Source of the DNA: Anticarsia gemmatalis
Lineage: Eukaryota; Arthropoda; Insecta; Lepidoptera; Erebidae
Assembly: GCF_050436995.1 (NCBI RefSeq)
Contig: NC_134775.1
Location: forward strand, 8,285,124 to 8,349,123
DNA: 64,000 nucleotides
Direction of reading: 5' to 3'
Shown: piece after piece, positions 40,187 through 50,997 of the stretch
Position numbering within the stretch: the first letter of the stretch is position 1
How the letters are laid out: each line of letters begins with the position of its first letter
Notes under the pieces: generated by a model
The model's input: only the letters and a program-made list of their open reading frames with translations
The model's database searches: none
Told to the model about the DNA's origin: nothing
Made by a program: the position numbers and the translations under genes

Positions 40187-41484
40187 TCACCGCAGCGGCG
40201 TCCGCGGCGAGCGCCCGTCAGCCAGGCTCAGGGGGGTGCTGATGGCGTCAGTCCGTTGGTTGCGGCTATCAGGTCGCGTGGCAGTGCCAAAATGTCCGGC
40301 GGTCGCCGGTGGTACGGAGCGATCCCGCGCAGGTGGCGGTGCTCCGCGTGTCCGGCGCATGCGCAGGTCGCGCGTTATGGTGTCGTTCCGCACGCAGCGC
40401 GGGGCACCCATTACAAGGCGTAGGGCGCGCGATTGCTGGGCTCGCAACCTCTGGCGGTTGGACGCCGACAGAAGTGCGAACCACGCGGGGGCAGCGTAGG
40501 TGAGCCGCGTCCTAATGTACGCCTTGTAGATTCCGAGCTTCGCGCGGAGAGGCAGGTGCGACGACAGCATCGGGCGCAGGAGAGCTCACGCTGTGCGGAC
40601 CTGGGTGACCACGTTCTTGACGTAAGGAGCCATGGAGAGCTGCCGGTCGATGGTCACACCCAGGTATTTGACTTTGGGGGACCAGCCGACCTCTTCATCT
40701 CTAAGCTTCAGGTTTGGCGGTGGTTTGGCTCCCACGGAGATCACCTAAGTCTTCGTCATGTTGACTGACAGCCGCCAGTCATCCAGCCATGCGGGGAGGG
40801 CGTCCAAAGCACGCTGCAGCTTGATAGCAGCGTGCGCGCCGGAGAGAGATGTGGTGTAGTAGGCTGCATCGTCGGCGTACAGTGCCAGCTGGATGCCGGC
40901 CGGCACTGGGATGTCGTCCGTGTACCAGCTGTAACACACGGGCGAGATGCAGCTTCCCTGCGGTACTCCGGCGCGAATCGGACGCTCCTCTGACAACGCA
41001 TCTTCGACCGCGACTTGAAATCGCCGGTCCTGGAGGAAGGTGCCCACGATCCTGACTACTCGGCGGGGAGTAGTGGACGTGGACAGCTTGTAGATCAGGC
41101 CGGCGTGCCAGACGCGATCGAAGGCCATCTCCATGTCGAGAAGTACTGCAGCGGCTCGCTCGCGCTTGTTGCGAGCAGCTTGGAGATGTTCGCGAGCAGC
41201 GTGATGGGTCTGTAGCTACCCGGCAGCAGGATGTTTTTCCCCGGCTTCGGCAGCATGATGACTCTGCCGAGCTTCCATGCGGCGGGAAAGTGACCGGTCC
41301 GCAGGATGCCGTTGAATAGGCGCGTCACCCCCGCGATTGCTCGCATTGAGAGGTGATGCAGCGCCTCGTTGGGGAACCGGTCGGGTCCAGGGGCCTTTCG
41401 CAGTGGAAGTCGGCGTATCATGCGCCGGACTTGGCCAGGGGAAAAGACGATGGCGTCATCTTTCGGGGCCACGGGCAGCTTCAC
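40187..41484 (-). pseudogene. Jockey-clade reverse transcriptase and C-terminus
   Basis: Motifs: LRKAPGPDRFPNEALHHLS, GSYRPITLLANISKLL, (frameshift at about 41140) DMEMAFDRVWHAGL (motif A), AGVPQGSCISPVCYSWYTDD (motif B), ALYADDAAYYTTS (motif C with intact YADD). After SVNMTKT comes a TAG at 40745-40747. The same frame continues (PPPNLKLRDEEVGWSP, KYLGVTIDRQLSM) to a TGA at about 40588, then MLSSHLPLRAKLGIYKAYIR to the final stop at 40187. Confidence 0.8.
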
Positions 41485-41820
41485 AAGCTGCTCGATGTCG
41501 GCTGCGTGCTGCGCGTTGACGGCTGGGTTCGGCTGGAACTGTCCCTCCAGGAATTCGGCGAATATCTCCGCCCGGTCCTCGGCTCGGTAACGTGGGGTGC
41601 CGTCACCTGCCAGTAGGGGACGGATCGGGGATGACTTCCCGGAGAGACGGCGACACAGGCGGTGGATGCCCGACCAGTCTTCACCGGCTCGCTCGATGGT
41701 GCGTTGCTACAACTCTGCGGCTTGGGTCTCCAAGGCCGCAGAGATCTTCGCTACCAGAGCATTGAGCTCGGTGTTCAGAGTTGGGCATCTGGTGTTCTGC
41801 CATAGTCTTCGCAGCCTCCT

Positions 41821-42240
41821 CTACTTCTCAATCATCGCCATGATGCTGGCCGGAAATTGGGGGGCCCTCTTGGTGGACGGGACGTTTAGGCGGGACGCGG
41901 TGAGCGCGGCCTGTATGTTGGTGGAGATGCCTACGGCCATCGAGTCGACGTCCTCGGCGGTGTCCACGCGGCGTGTCGGTGACTGCTCCGACAACAGCCG
42001 ATGGAAGGCCTCCCGAGCCTCCCAGTCTTGGCGAGATCGAAAAGGTGGGTTGCCAGCTTTAAGTGGAGTGTCCTCCAGAGTCAGACACACTGGTTGGTGC
42101 TCTGATAAGAGGTGGTTATCCAGGACGTCCAGGTTGACAGCGCCGTCAATGCCACGGGTGACGGCGATGTTCAGGACGTCGGGTACATAACTGCTTTGGT
42201 ACGGTTAGTGCGTCGGAACCTCTGGTCCTGTGGAGGTTGA
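41821..42240 (-). pseudogene. Jockey-clade endonuclease end and linker
   Basis: Starts with GPEVPTH, SSYVPDVLNIAVTRGIDGAV and DNHLLSEHQPVCLTLED, the C-terminal endonuclease block (the SxH near its end corresponds to SDH). It then goes through the linker to SIMAMIEK at 41821. The first residues lie upstream of the listed methionine frame and contain a stop after VPTH. Confidence 0.65.
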
Positions 42241-42417
42241 TGTTACTTGAGGGGGGTGGCGATAAATAACGTACTTCATTATACACGATATTATATTTAC
42301 TGGTACCAGGTTAAACAATATATTACTACATATTAAATACTAAATATATGTCCTAACTAAATGAGTACGCGGGGACGACTGCCGCGCCGGACTATCGCAG
42401 GCGTGCGCCTGACTACA
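42241..42417 (-). repeat. Possible solo LTR inside the Jockey endonuclease
   Basis: 177 bp of sequence that interrupts the endonuclease between ADATIL and TSTGPEV. On the minus strand it starts TGTAGTCAGGCGCACGCC and ends CCTCAAGTAACA, i.e. TG...CA, with a GC-rich start, TATA-like AATATAATATCG and an A/T-rich end. No flanking duplication could be seen, so the call is tentative. Confidence 0.4.
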
Positions 42418-42770
42418 ATATTGTAGCGTCAGCAGTGTCGCTACACACCTCGTAGTTTTGGCGATCTGCATCGTCGAAAAGGCGGCGGCCTTCGGGGCAC
42501 ACGATATTCGAGTTCCACGCCGTGTGTTTAGCGTTGAAGTCGCCCGCGATGATCGTGGGCTGTGGCGAGTCCAGGATGGTGTGGATGTTGGCCACTGCCA
42601 GGCGGGCTTGAGGCGGCTTGTAATAAGCGAACACACGGGTGGGTTGGCCATTGATGCAGATCTCCACGCCGAGGGCGTACGACGACTGCAGTTGTGGTAC
42701 CGGAAGCACTTGGTGGACGACGTTCCTCTTGACCAGGATTACCAATCCCCTGCTGGTGAGATGTGAAGTT
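42418..42770 (-). pseudogene. Jockey-clade endonuclease fragment
   Basis: Reads GLVILVKRNVVHQVLPVPQL, FAYYKPPQARLAVANI, then TIIAGDFNAKHTAWNS, with the GDFN metal-binding block of the APE-type endonuclease. It runs to ADATIL, where the LTR-like insert begins. The first ~75 residues of the domain are missing at the 5' side. Confidence 0.75.
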
Positions 42771-43057
42771 TTGAGAGGTGAACTTTTATTCCTGTTATTT
42801 TTTTTTATTCTATTTTATTTAGGCTTTTACGTTACAAAGGTATGTCAGCCTCATCATACTAAACTAGCTTGCAACTGAAAAGTGAAATTTTTTCTATATT
42901 ATAATTTAAACATTTATAAAAGCTCCCACATCGATTTTATTAATATTAAAATCATGCATCACTATCTTATCTTATCTTAGGGGTGGGGGTGCCAGTTAAT
43001 GCCTGGCTGACACTTCGACCATTCCTGATCCTTTGTGTCACCCCCTCCTTTGCTACT

Positions 43058-43272
43058 CTAGACGTTGGGGGGCAGGGCAAAACTTATCAGTTTTGCTATG
43101 CCCCCCACCGGAAGCAGCCTGTAGTCTTCTGGTTTAGGGTAACCGCATCCTAGAAGATCCATTCTTTTCCTTCCTAAAGCATCACACTCGCACAGTATGT
43201 GTTTCATGGTTTCTGCTTCTTCATTGCAGTGCCTGCATTTAGGGTCATCTATGGCACCTATTTTATTTAACA
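43058..43272 (-). pseudogene. LOA/I-group ORF2 C-terminal zinc finger
   Basis: LNKIGAIDDPKCRHCNEEAE, TMKHILCECDALGRKR: a CCHC-type finger that ends many RNase-H LINEs, followed by YPKPEDYRLLPV and a stop. Its frame joins that of 43894-44300 when the Helitrons are removed. Confidence 0.8.
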
Positions 43273-43893
43273 CTAGCTGACCCGCGCAACTTCGCTTGCG
43301 TCACCTAAGAGAATGAGTCAAATTTTCCCCCGTTTTTGTAACATTTTTCGTTGCTACTCCGCTCCTAATGACTGTAGCGTGATGTTATATAGCCTATAGC
43401 CTTCCTCGATAAATGGGGTACCTAACACTGAAAGAATTTTTCAAATCGGACCAGTAGTTCCTGAGATTAGCGCGTTCAAACAAACAAACAAACAAACAAA
43501 CTCTTCAGCTTTATAATATTATATATAAATATATATACTAGCTGACCCGCGCAACTTCGCTTGCGTCACTGAAGAGAATGGGTCAAAATTTTCCCCGTTT
43601 TCGTAACATTTTTCGTTGCTACTCCGCTCCTAATGACCGTAGCGTGATGTTTTATAGCCTATAGCCTTCCTCGATAAATGGGGTATCTAACACTGAAAGA
43701 ATTTTTCAAATCGGACCAGTATTTCCTGAGATTAGCGCGTTCAAACAAACAAACAAACAAACTCTTCAGCTTTATAATATTAGTATAGATTAGTATTAGT
43801 ATATTAGTATTAGTATTAGTATTTTTAGTTTATTAGTATATTTAGTATTATTAGTATTATTATTAGTATTATAATATTAGTATATAGTATAGA
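43273..43893 (-). mobile_element. Outer Helitron copy d1, carrying a nested copy
   Basis: The CTAG end is at 43273-43276 and the TC start at 43893-43892 (minus strand). The flanking + strand bases are A and T. The body (43277-43530) is the standard family sequence. The 5' end is a (TAATAC/TAT)-type repeat region into which copy d2 is inserted at 43538-43789. Excision of the whole block restores the LINE frame. Confidence 0.75.
43538..43789 (-). mobile_element. Inner Helitron copy d2
   Basis: A complete 252-bp copy: CTAG at 43538-43541, TCTATACTA start at 43789-43781 on the minus strand, again between A (43537) and T (43790). It is about as similar to d1 as to the other copies. Nesting within the A/T repeat of d1 explains the odd spacing better than a simple tandem duplication, though that remains possible. 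Confidence 0.75.
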
Positions 43894-46137
43894 TGTAGTT
43901 CGTGCCGTAGTGTCCTGTGAAAGCACCAAGTATTTTCTTGATGCTGTCTTTGCTGAGGTTTATTAGGTTATTACTCCAGCTTTTGTTGACGTTATTTATG
44001 AACAGTTTCGAATGGGTTAGTCCAGATATGGCTTTCCATTCTTTCAGATGCTGGTCCCTGGTGAAGTTGGTTATGGCCAGTTTGACTGTCGCATCAGGTA
44101 GTCCAATTATTGGTTCTGGACCTATTGGGAGTGATTCTGATCCTTTCCGTGCAAGTTCATCAGCTTTCTCATTCCCATCTATGCCCGCATGGCCTGGTAC
44201 CCAAACTAGCCTAACGTTGTTTGTACGACCTACCTTGTTCAGGTTCTTTATGCAATTCAGTACAAGTCCCGAATTGACCTTAAAACAGCAAAGAGCTTTA
44301 ATAGCTGCTTGACTGTGGCTGAGTATATAAATGTCGCGATTTTTTGTATCTCGTTTTATAATCTCTTGGGTGCATTCGATGATTGCGTGTACTTTTGCTT
44401 GGAAGCATATCTGCCTAGGCTAGTGCTTATGCTGCAGTCCTCCGAGTGGACGCCTGCTCCTGTGCCGTTCTGCATTTTGGAGCCATCGGTGTACCATATC
44501 TGTCTCGATTTGGTTTGTGTCCTTGGACATAGACCTTGACTCCATTCTTCTCTCGTCGGAATCGTCATCTTAAAGTTTCTGTGAGTGACTAGTATTGTCT
44601 GTATTTTGTCAGAGTTCATATCTAGCATCTCTTTTAGATGAGGTTTTATGCCCATGTTTGTATGGTTGCACGTCATCATCTTCCTTGTCCCGAGGTTTGC
44701 ATCTTTGAGTCTTATCAACGCATTGATTGCCTCTCTTTGGACTGTAAGGTGCAATGGAGTGATTCCAAGTAAGGTTTCCATTGCCGCTGTTGGTGTTGTT
44801 CTGAAGGCACCTGTTATAGACATGCAGGCAACCCTTTGGATTGTGCTGAGCGCTTTCTTGCATGTCTCTTTATTGGTTCTTGGCCACCATACTACACTTC
44901 CATACTTGATGATGGGTAGGATCATCATTGTGTAGATCCAGTATAATACCTTTGGTTTGAGTCCCCATGTTTTGCCATAGGCCCTCCTGAGCATGCCAAA
45001 AATTCTTAAGGATTTATTGGTTATATGCTCCTGGTGTTTTTTCCAGGTCAGATCTTTGTCCAGTATGAGTCCTAAGTATTTGACCTGTGTCGACCATTGT
45101 AGTTCTTCTCCTGCCATCTTTAAGTTTTTGAAGTTTTTGAGGTCTCTTTTCCTAGTAAAGTACATCGTGATGGTTTTACTAGGGTTGATGGATAGGTGGT
45201 TTTCTCTGCTCCATTTTTCTGCTATTTTGATCGCTTCTTGTGACAACTGCGAGACGATCGTCGGAATTTTTCCGTTGACCATAATGGCTAGGTCATCTGC
45301 GTAACCTACCGTGTAGAATGGTCCTGTGTTCAGTTCTTTCATTAGCGAATCGACCACTAGGCTCCACAGCAGAGGCGACAACACCCCTTCCTGTGGGCAG
45401 CCTCTGGTCGTTCTGACGTGGATTGTATCGCCAGCTAACGTGGAACTGATAACTCTGTTTTGCAGCATATTCCCGATCCATCTGCAGATGGTTGGGTTCA
45501 CACCATGTTTTATAGCAGCATCTTGGATAGCTTTGAAGGTGGTTCTGTCAAAGGCCCCTTCTATATCTATGAAGGTGGCCACGCATATTTCTTTGCTTTC
45601 CAGTGCTGCCTCTGCTCGTTCTATCACTAGATGAAGTGCTGTTTTGGTCGATTTCCCTTGTTGATAAGCACATTGCCTACCGTGGAGTGGATTATTTCGT
45701 AAAGGTCCGTCTCTTATATGTTTGTCAATCAGCTTTTCGATCGTTTTAAGTAGGAACGATGTAAGGCTGATGGGTCGATATGACCTAACATCTTCGTAGT
45801 TTGTTTTTCCTGGTTTAGGCAGGTATACTACTTTCACTTTTGACCATAGTTTTGGTATATGGCCATAGGCTAGGCATGCTCTGTAAATACGCACCAAGTG
45901 TGGTATTAAGACATTACTGCCTTTTTGTAGGATTATGGGGTATATACCATCTGGTCCTGGTGATTTGTAGGGCTTAAAGCTGTCAATTGCCCATTTCAGA
46001 AGGTTCCCATCTACTATTTTCCTGGCTGTGTTCCATTCAGCCCTTGACGTCTTGATGAGATTTTCTTCGCTATGCGTTATATCTTCATCTGTCATTATGT
46101 TGATGATAGTTGAGCCTGGAAAATGTTCGGTAGCCAT
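43894..46137 (-). pseudogene. LOA/I-group reverse transcriptase and RNase H
   Basis: A 593-aa open frame from 46137. RT motifs: KSPGPDGIYPIILQKG, VRSYRPISLTSFLLKTIEKL, TFIDIEGAFDRTTF (motif A), TRGCPQEGVLSPLLWSLVVD (motif B, with E where PQGG is usual), YTVGYADDLAIMVNG (motif C). RNase H starts IWYTDGSKMQNGTGAGVHSE. A frameshift at about 44370 moves the rest (VRLVWVPGHAGIDGNEKADE, LARKGS) to another frame, ending GHYGTNY at the Helitron. Confidence 0.85.
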
Positions 46138-47326
46138 AATGCGTGGCGTTTCTTCCCCAGATTCTGTGAGTTTCTCGTCTTTGTTTTTGATACTTTGGCC
46201 AGCGATAGTTCTTTGGTCAGTCTCATGCTTTCTGGAAGCGAGCTAATTAGGCCGCAATGATCGGTCCAGGATTTGCGCTTGGTTTTCCTTACAGCTTTGT
46301 GATATTCAGTTAGCTTTTTTGAATAGTCACTGTAGTCATTTCGGGCCTTAGCTCTATTAAAGGCGATTCTGGTTTCACGTTTTAGAGCCTCTAGTTCCTT
46401 GTTCCACCAAGGGACTTTTTTGGGTTTGATTTCTTTTGCCGGGCAGTTATCCGTCCAGGCCTGTGTGATCGTTTTCGATAACCGGTCTGCTTCAAGTTCT
46501 ATATCCAAGGTAGAATTGAGCTTGCACTCCGGGTCACCTAGCAAGATCTTTAGATCTTTGCTATAGTTAACCCAGTCCGTGTGTTTGGGATTCCTTCTGA
46601 TCGTAGTTGTGTCTACTCGAGTCGTCCCATAGTTAAAGCATATATATCTATGATCTGAAAGCGAGATTTCATTTGATACATGCCAGTTAGCGATATGATT
46701 GCTAGCAGTGTTAGTGGCTAGGGTTATATCTATTACTTCACCTCTCCGCGCATTGACGAAGGTAGGGCTGTTTCCTCGGTTGAGTAATTGTAAAGGAGAA
46801 CTTACCAGATATTCCAGTACTTTTTCTCCCCTTCTATTGGTGTCCGAGCTGCCCCAGATCACGTGGTGAGCATTTGCATCGCATCCAATAATGATGTCCA
46901 TCTTGTGCTGGATGCTGTGGTTAACCAGACCTTCAAGTTGTGTTGGGATCGGGTTAGGTTCCTTATAGGGAAGGTAGACAGCGGCAGAGATGATGGTCTT
47001 GCTGCTATCTTTCCCCCTGTGTTGATCTTGACTGCCGTCAGATCCCTGTAGCAGAAGTCGTGCAGAGGCCATGCATTTACGCCATTCCTGGTGTATATGC
47101 ACGTTCTCACACCGTTATTAGTGTTTCTGGAGTTTCATATTGTTCCTCCAGTGTCGTCTAATCCTTTGATTTCCCCTTTATATATGTAGGGTTTTTGTAT
47201 GAGAGCAATGTCGAATTTGCCTCCTTTTAGGGCTCGTGCCAGAAGGGCTGTAGGCGCCTTGTTGTGCTGTAGGTTAATTTGAACGTACCTTAAACCCTCC
47301 ATGTTGATGGTTGAAAAGGGGGTCAT
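46095..47326 (-). pseudogene. LOA/I-group endonuclease
   Basis: The start at 47326 gives GLRYVQINLQHNKAPTALLA and FDIALIQKPYIYKGEIKGLD. A frame break at about 47110-47135 leads to AAVYLPYKEPNPIPTQ, IIIGCDANAHHVIWGS (normally GDxNAHH; here CDANAHH), VIDITLATNTA, and SLSDHRYICFNYG (SDH). The linker after it (PWWNKELEALKRETRIAFNR) runs to a frameshift at about 46120. The catalytic layout is recognisable. Confidence 0.8.
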
Positions 47327-47518
47327 TTGGTGGTGGAGGTGGGGGGGGCAACTATGGGTCGCCGCCCGCCTCGCTGTCGGAAGACGGCTTTAGGAGAGCG
47401 TCCTCCTCAAGCGCCAGGTTCCGCATTTCCCCAAAAAGGTCCTCAGTGCCAATGGTTGACACTAGGGATGGCGGGGCTCCGGGGGTCATGGGGCGCTGAG
47501 GTGGGTTCGCAGGCTCCG

Positions 47519-47815
47519 TCACTGTCGTTGAGGCGGGGGGTCGCCTTCCTCAGGCGGCTCTCGTTGCTCCTCCTCTGACGTACTGGCCACCGGGGAGGCA
47601 TCTTCGAGCAGCTTAAATATGCTGAAGTCGATGCCGGTGGGTAGCCTGTAGTCCCGGGCTTTGATGAACTCGGCCGAGTCCTTGTCCATCATGACGATTT
47701 TCCGCACCGTGAACTCGTCATTCTGGGTGTCGATGACTCGCCATTCCTGTGTTTTCAGGCCCGGGTTCATCTTCTCCACCAGCATCAGCACCCGCCTGTT
47801 GTCCTTTTCGGACAA
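47519..47815 (-). pseudogene. LOA/I-group ORF1 C-terminal fragment
   Basis: LVEKMNPGLKTQEWRVIDTQ, then AEFIKARDYRLPTGIDFSIF, resembling the DUF4780-type domain at the end of ORF1 in insect LINEs, followed by a Glu/Pro-rich tail (EEEQREPPEEGDPPPQRQ). The 5' part of ORF1 is missing, so the LINE is truncated here. Confidence 0.55.
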
Positions 47816-47819
47816 TTAA

Positions 47820-48083
47820 GTGAGCGACAACGAAAATATTAAAAAAATAACTTTATTGCGACAGAGTTACAGCTAAACAGTAATTAATTTAATCTTATGA
47901 AACATTGATCTTATATACTAACTTATTGCTAACGTAGTTCATCTTCCAACGTGTTCGGGTATGACGCACGTCCTAGATGATCGTGAACACTCGTGCGCAC
48001 ACTACGCGTCGCTTAGAAATAATAGATCGTCAACCTTTTGCCACTCTCATAAATTAATCAATTCCAAAATTATTATTTTTTGA
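47820..48083. other. Non-coding sequence before a LINE ORF1
   Basis: Probably the 5' UTR of the LINE whose ORF1 follows. It starts near TGAGCGACAACG, but no boundary or duplication could be fixed. A/T-rich with no reading frame of note. Confidence 0.35.
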
Positions 48084-49006
48084 ATGAAAACGTGCGCAAT
48101 GTGTGATATTCAATTTAATGATGGTGTCCAATGTTCCAACTGCAAAAAACATCTGGATTTTGTATGTGCAAGCATCACAGAGGGAGGATGGAGAAAACTG
48201 GGTACCGATAGAAGAGCACTGTGGAAATGTCCTACGTGTAGAATATCAGCACCATCTCCGCCTAACACCGAACCCGCCACCATGGAAGCAATACTAGCTG
48301 AGATTAAAGACATGAAGCGTCAGTTAATTGAATTGCCAAAGCTAGCAAATGATATCCGAGACATCAAAGATGAACTATCACAGGTTAAGTCAACCTGTGA
48401 AAGTACCGAACAAAAGCTCGAGGAATACGGCTCCAGATTGACGGTCGTCGAGGACAAAGTGAACAAACTTGAGAAGCTTCAAGAAGTAATTACCTGCCTT
48501 CAGACCGACCTGGAAAAGGTAAAGTTTGACTTCGCATCACAGGAACATCGCTCCCGTCTAAACAATGTGGAGATTAAGGGTATTCCCACCAAAAAAGGCA
48601 AGAACTTGTTTCGATCATGGAAACTATCGGCCGTAAGATCAGCTTCAATTGTCCGAAAAGCCAGATCAACTACATCTCAAGAGTTCCTATGTACAACTCA
48701 AATGATAAATTTATAGTAGTAAGCTTCTTGAATCGGTACGTTAAAGAAGATTTTATTACTGCTGCCCTTACCAATAAGGAACTGTCTACTGCTGATATCG
48801 GATTTCAAGGAGCAACTCAGAGAATCTACGTCAACGACCATCTAAGCGTAGAACACAAGAAGCTTTTTACCAAAGTCAAGGCTATCGCAAAGGAAAGAAA
48901 CTATCAATACGTATGGGTCAAGCACGGAAAAATACATGTTTTAAAAAATCAATCTACCAAACTCATAATTATTAGAAAAGAGGCCGATTTAAACAAGATT
49001 GTTTAA
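48084..49006 (+). pseudogene. LINE ORF1 with PHD-like zinc finger and coiled coil
   Basis: N-terminus MKTCAMCDIQFNDGVQCSNC, then KKHLDFVC...KCPTCR: a C4HC3-like (PHD-type) finger in residues 1-50. A coiled coil follows (about 65-155: IKDMKRQLIELPKLANDI, EDKVNKLEKLQEVITCLQ). A frameshift at about 48610 leads to the second frame, which holds the RNA-binding part and the end VNDHLSVEHKKLFTKVKAIA, YQYVWVKHGKIHVLKNQ. This arrangement is known from CR1/Jockey-type ORF1 proteins. No ORF2 follows, so the copy is truncated. Confidence 0.75.
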
Positions 49007-49303
49007 TATGTTTCTTAAATTGCATGCACTGTGTTTTATTTGTTTGTGCTATAAGTTTTCTACCAAAATTTATTCAGAACATAAATTACTTATTGAATAC
49101 GTACTATTATTGTAAAAGGTTTGGCACCCCTGCTACGCTAATGAGTTTCACACCTCTCTATTGTATGTCCTATTGTGCTCCTTATCGCGCTGTTTGCTTT
49201 ATAACTGCAACATACGACCATATGGCCTACTCGCTCGCTCGTGCGCACGCGCTATATTGCTTGTTCTCTCGCACACTTGTTACGACGTTTGAACCTTGTT
49301 CTG

Positions 49304-50544
49304 TAGCTCTACCATGAGTTGGCAACTATAGTCTCCCGCAGACACTGTAGTTGAAAAAATGTATGGAAACTCGAACAGCGCCCCTAGCGGGTAGTTAAGG
49401 TACCAACATTGCTACCATGAGTCGCCATAGTTAGTAACGTGTAGTTAAATTAAACAACAGTGAATGTAGATTGGCTTTGTCGTTCATTCTTTCCGTACGA
49501 TACTGGTACCATGAGTTACCAATTTGACAGATGCTATAGTAACGAACTATTACTATAGTAGTTGCGGCACTCACTGACTTTTAGCTTCGTGAGAGCGTAT
49601 TGTTTTACAAATAATTGTAGTTATTTTCCATTAAAAATGTTGGGTAGAACAAATATTGGTTGCGATATGTTTGAAACTGCTGCATTCAAAGATGAACGAC
49701 GTGAACAAAGACATTTTAAAGCAGTATGCCTGAATTAAGTGGAAATCCCCTCAATAATTGTAAAACAAAGTTTACAAAACTATATCGACTAACAAAGAAG
49801 TGTTTATAGAATTATGTGATTTATTATGTCAACACACGGGTTTAAAATCATCTCAAAGAGTTTCATTAGCATCAAAGGTAAGCCTGTTAAGCTTACCTTT
49901 GATTTGTATGTATGTATATTGTATCAGCGTGTTGTTGGGGAGGCGAACCATTTTTTCCCAAGAGGCCACAAGGGTGATCTTTGTAAACTTTGTTTGCTTT
50001 AAACCATGCAGTTTTTGCTAACATGTTCATAAAGTTTCCTAGGACGCGGCAGGAAAGAGAATTATTTAAACAAAGGTGAAAATAAAATTAGTTGTTAATT
50101 AGAATCCTTTCACTAGCACTAACTGAGGTGTTTTCTTTTGTCCCCGTCTGACAATAAACAAAAAGCAATAACACAAAATCAAAAATACACGAAAACGTAC
50201 CAAATTATATGTAAGCGACGACTTCTTATTTTTGTTGGTTAATACTACCATATCAATTTGAAACGTGTGTCGTATTTTCTCTCTGTCTGTCTTATGTGAA
50301 TAGAAGGAGATAGAACTACAACACTCAAGCTTAGTCAAGTTACAGATTGAATGTTGACATTATGTCGCAAAACCACAGATTAAAAATCTTACTACGAATG
50401 ATATAGTTTTAACTATAACGAGAGTAGTTAACGTCAACACAACTCATGGAACGAACATTTAAGCCCACTGTTGTAGTTGCGTTCTCACGTTAACTACTCT
50501 AGTTAAGTAAGATGATTTAACTACGCCAACTCATGGTAGAGCTA
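49304..50544. mobile_element. Harbinger-like non-autonomous element, 1.24 kb
   Basis: The ends carry a perfect 20-bp inverted repeat (left TAGCTCTACCATGAGTTGGC) and are flanked by CTG on both sides (49301-49303, 50545-50547), a 3-bp duplication. ACCATGAGT/ACTCATGG words recur inside at about 49411, 49509 and 50440. About 49638-49884 may be a first-exon remnant (VFIELCDLLCQHTGLKSSQR) ending at a GT splice-donor-like site. It lies within the PLA2-like gene of the Polinton. Confidence 0.7.
49871..49903. repeat. 13-bp-stem hairpin over a splice-donor-like site
   Basis: ATCAAAGGTAAGC pairs exactly with GCTTACCTTTGAT around the loop CTGTTAA. The left stem contains AAAG|GTAAGC, the candidate splice donor of the exon remnant. 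Confidence 0.7.
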
Positions 50545-50547
50545 CTG

Positions 50548-50923
50548 ATGTATCTTTTTGCGAACAATTGTAGTTACTCTTTTTTAGTCCAGAAACTGTT
50601 TTAATTTTGGCTGACATAGCGCTACATACTAAACGTGCTGCGAGTTTTTCACCGAGACTAGCATCCCGGGCAACTGCTCGCTTTTTCGTCATATTTAATA
50701 AAACTAAATCTGCCTTGTGGCGATCCTTCAAGTTCGGAGACTTATTATAAGCTATGTCGTGTTCTTTACAATATTCGTCTAATTTATTAACACCTTTATC
50801 TCCTCGTCTAAGTCTTCTAATTAATTTTGTGCCCGGCCCACAATAATTATAGCCTGGCAAGTGTAACTCAAACGGTAAATGATTTATTAGCCAATTGAGA
50901 AGACTGCTCTCTCCAATACACAT
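50548..50923 (-). pseudogene. Polinton PLA2-like protein
   Basis: Phospholipase A2-like domain of the parvovirus VP1 type. The calcium-loop motif YNYCGPGT and the catalytic pattern DEYCKEHDIAY (His-Asp pair) are both intact. A basic region follows (KKRAVARD). Such domains in virus-like elements are thought to help particles cross membranes. The reading frame runs into the Harbinger-like element at 50547, which adds a false C-terminus. Across the empty site, the frame stays open to a TAG at 49227-49229, but that extension shows no recognisable similarity. Confidence 0.75.
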
Positions 50924-50997
50924 GATAAGACTTATGATAATTATATTGAACCTTTAATAAATAGAATTATAAAGTAAAAAAAGTATGTATTAATTTG

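Larger units (their letters stand above)
40187..42770 (-). mobile_element. Jockey-clade LINE, 5' truncated
   Basis: Minus-strand ORF2: endonuclease fragment (42745-42421), a 177-bp LTR-like insert, endonuclease end and linker (42238-41821), then RT (41484-40745) and C-terminus (40744-40187). ORF1 is absent. GC-rich relative to neighbours. Several frame breaks make it inactive. Confidence 0.8.
42960..47815 (-). mobile_element. LOA/I-group LINE with RNase H, split by Helitrons
   Basis: Minus strand: C-terminal end of ORF1 (47815-47519), endonuclease (47326-46140), RT plus RNase H (46137-43894), [Helitrons], C-terminal zinc finger (43272-43058). The 3' end has tandem TAAGA units (42964-42979). 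An RNase H domain after RT places it in the I/LOA group rather than R1 or Jockey. At least four frame breaks. Confidence 0.8.
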
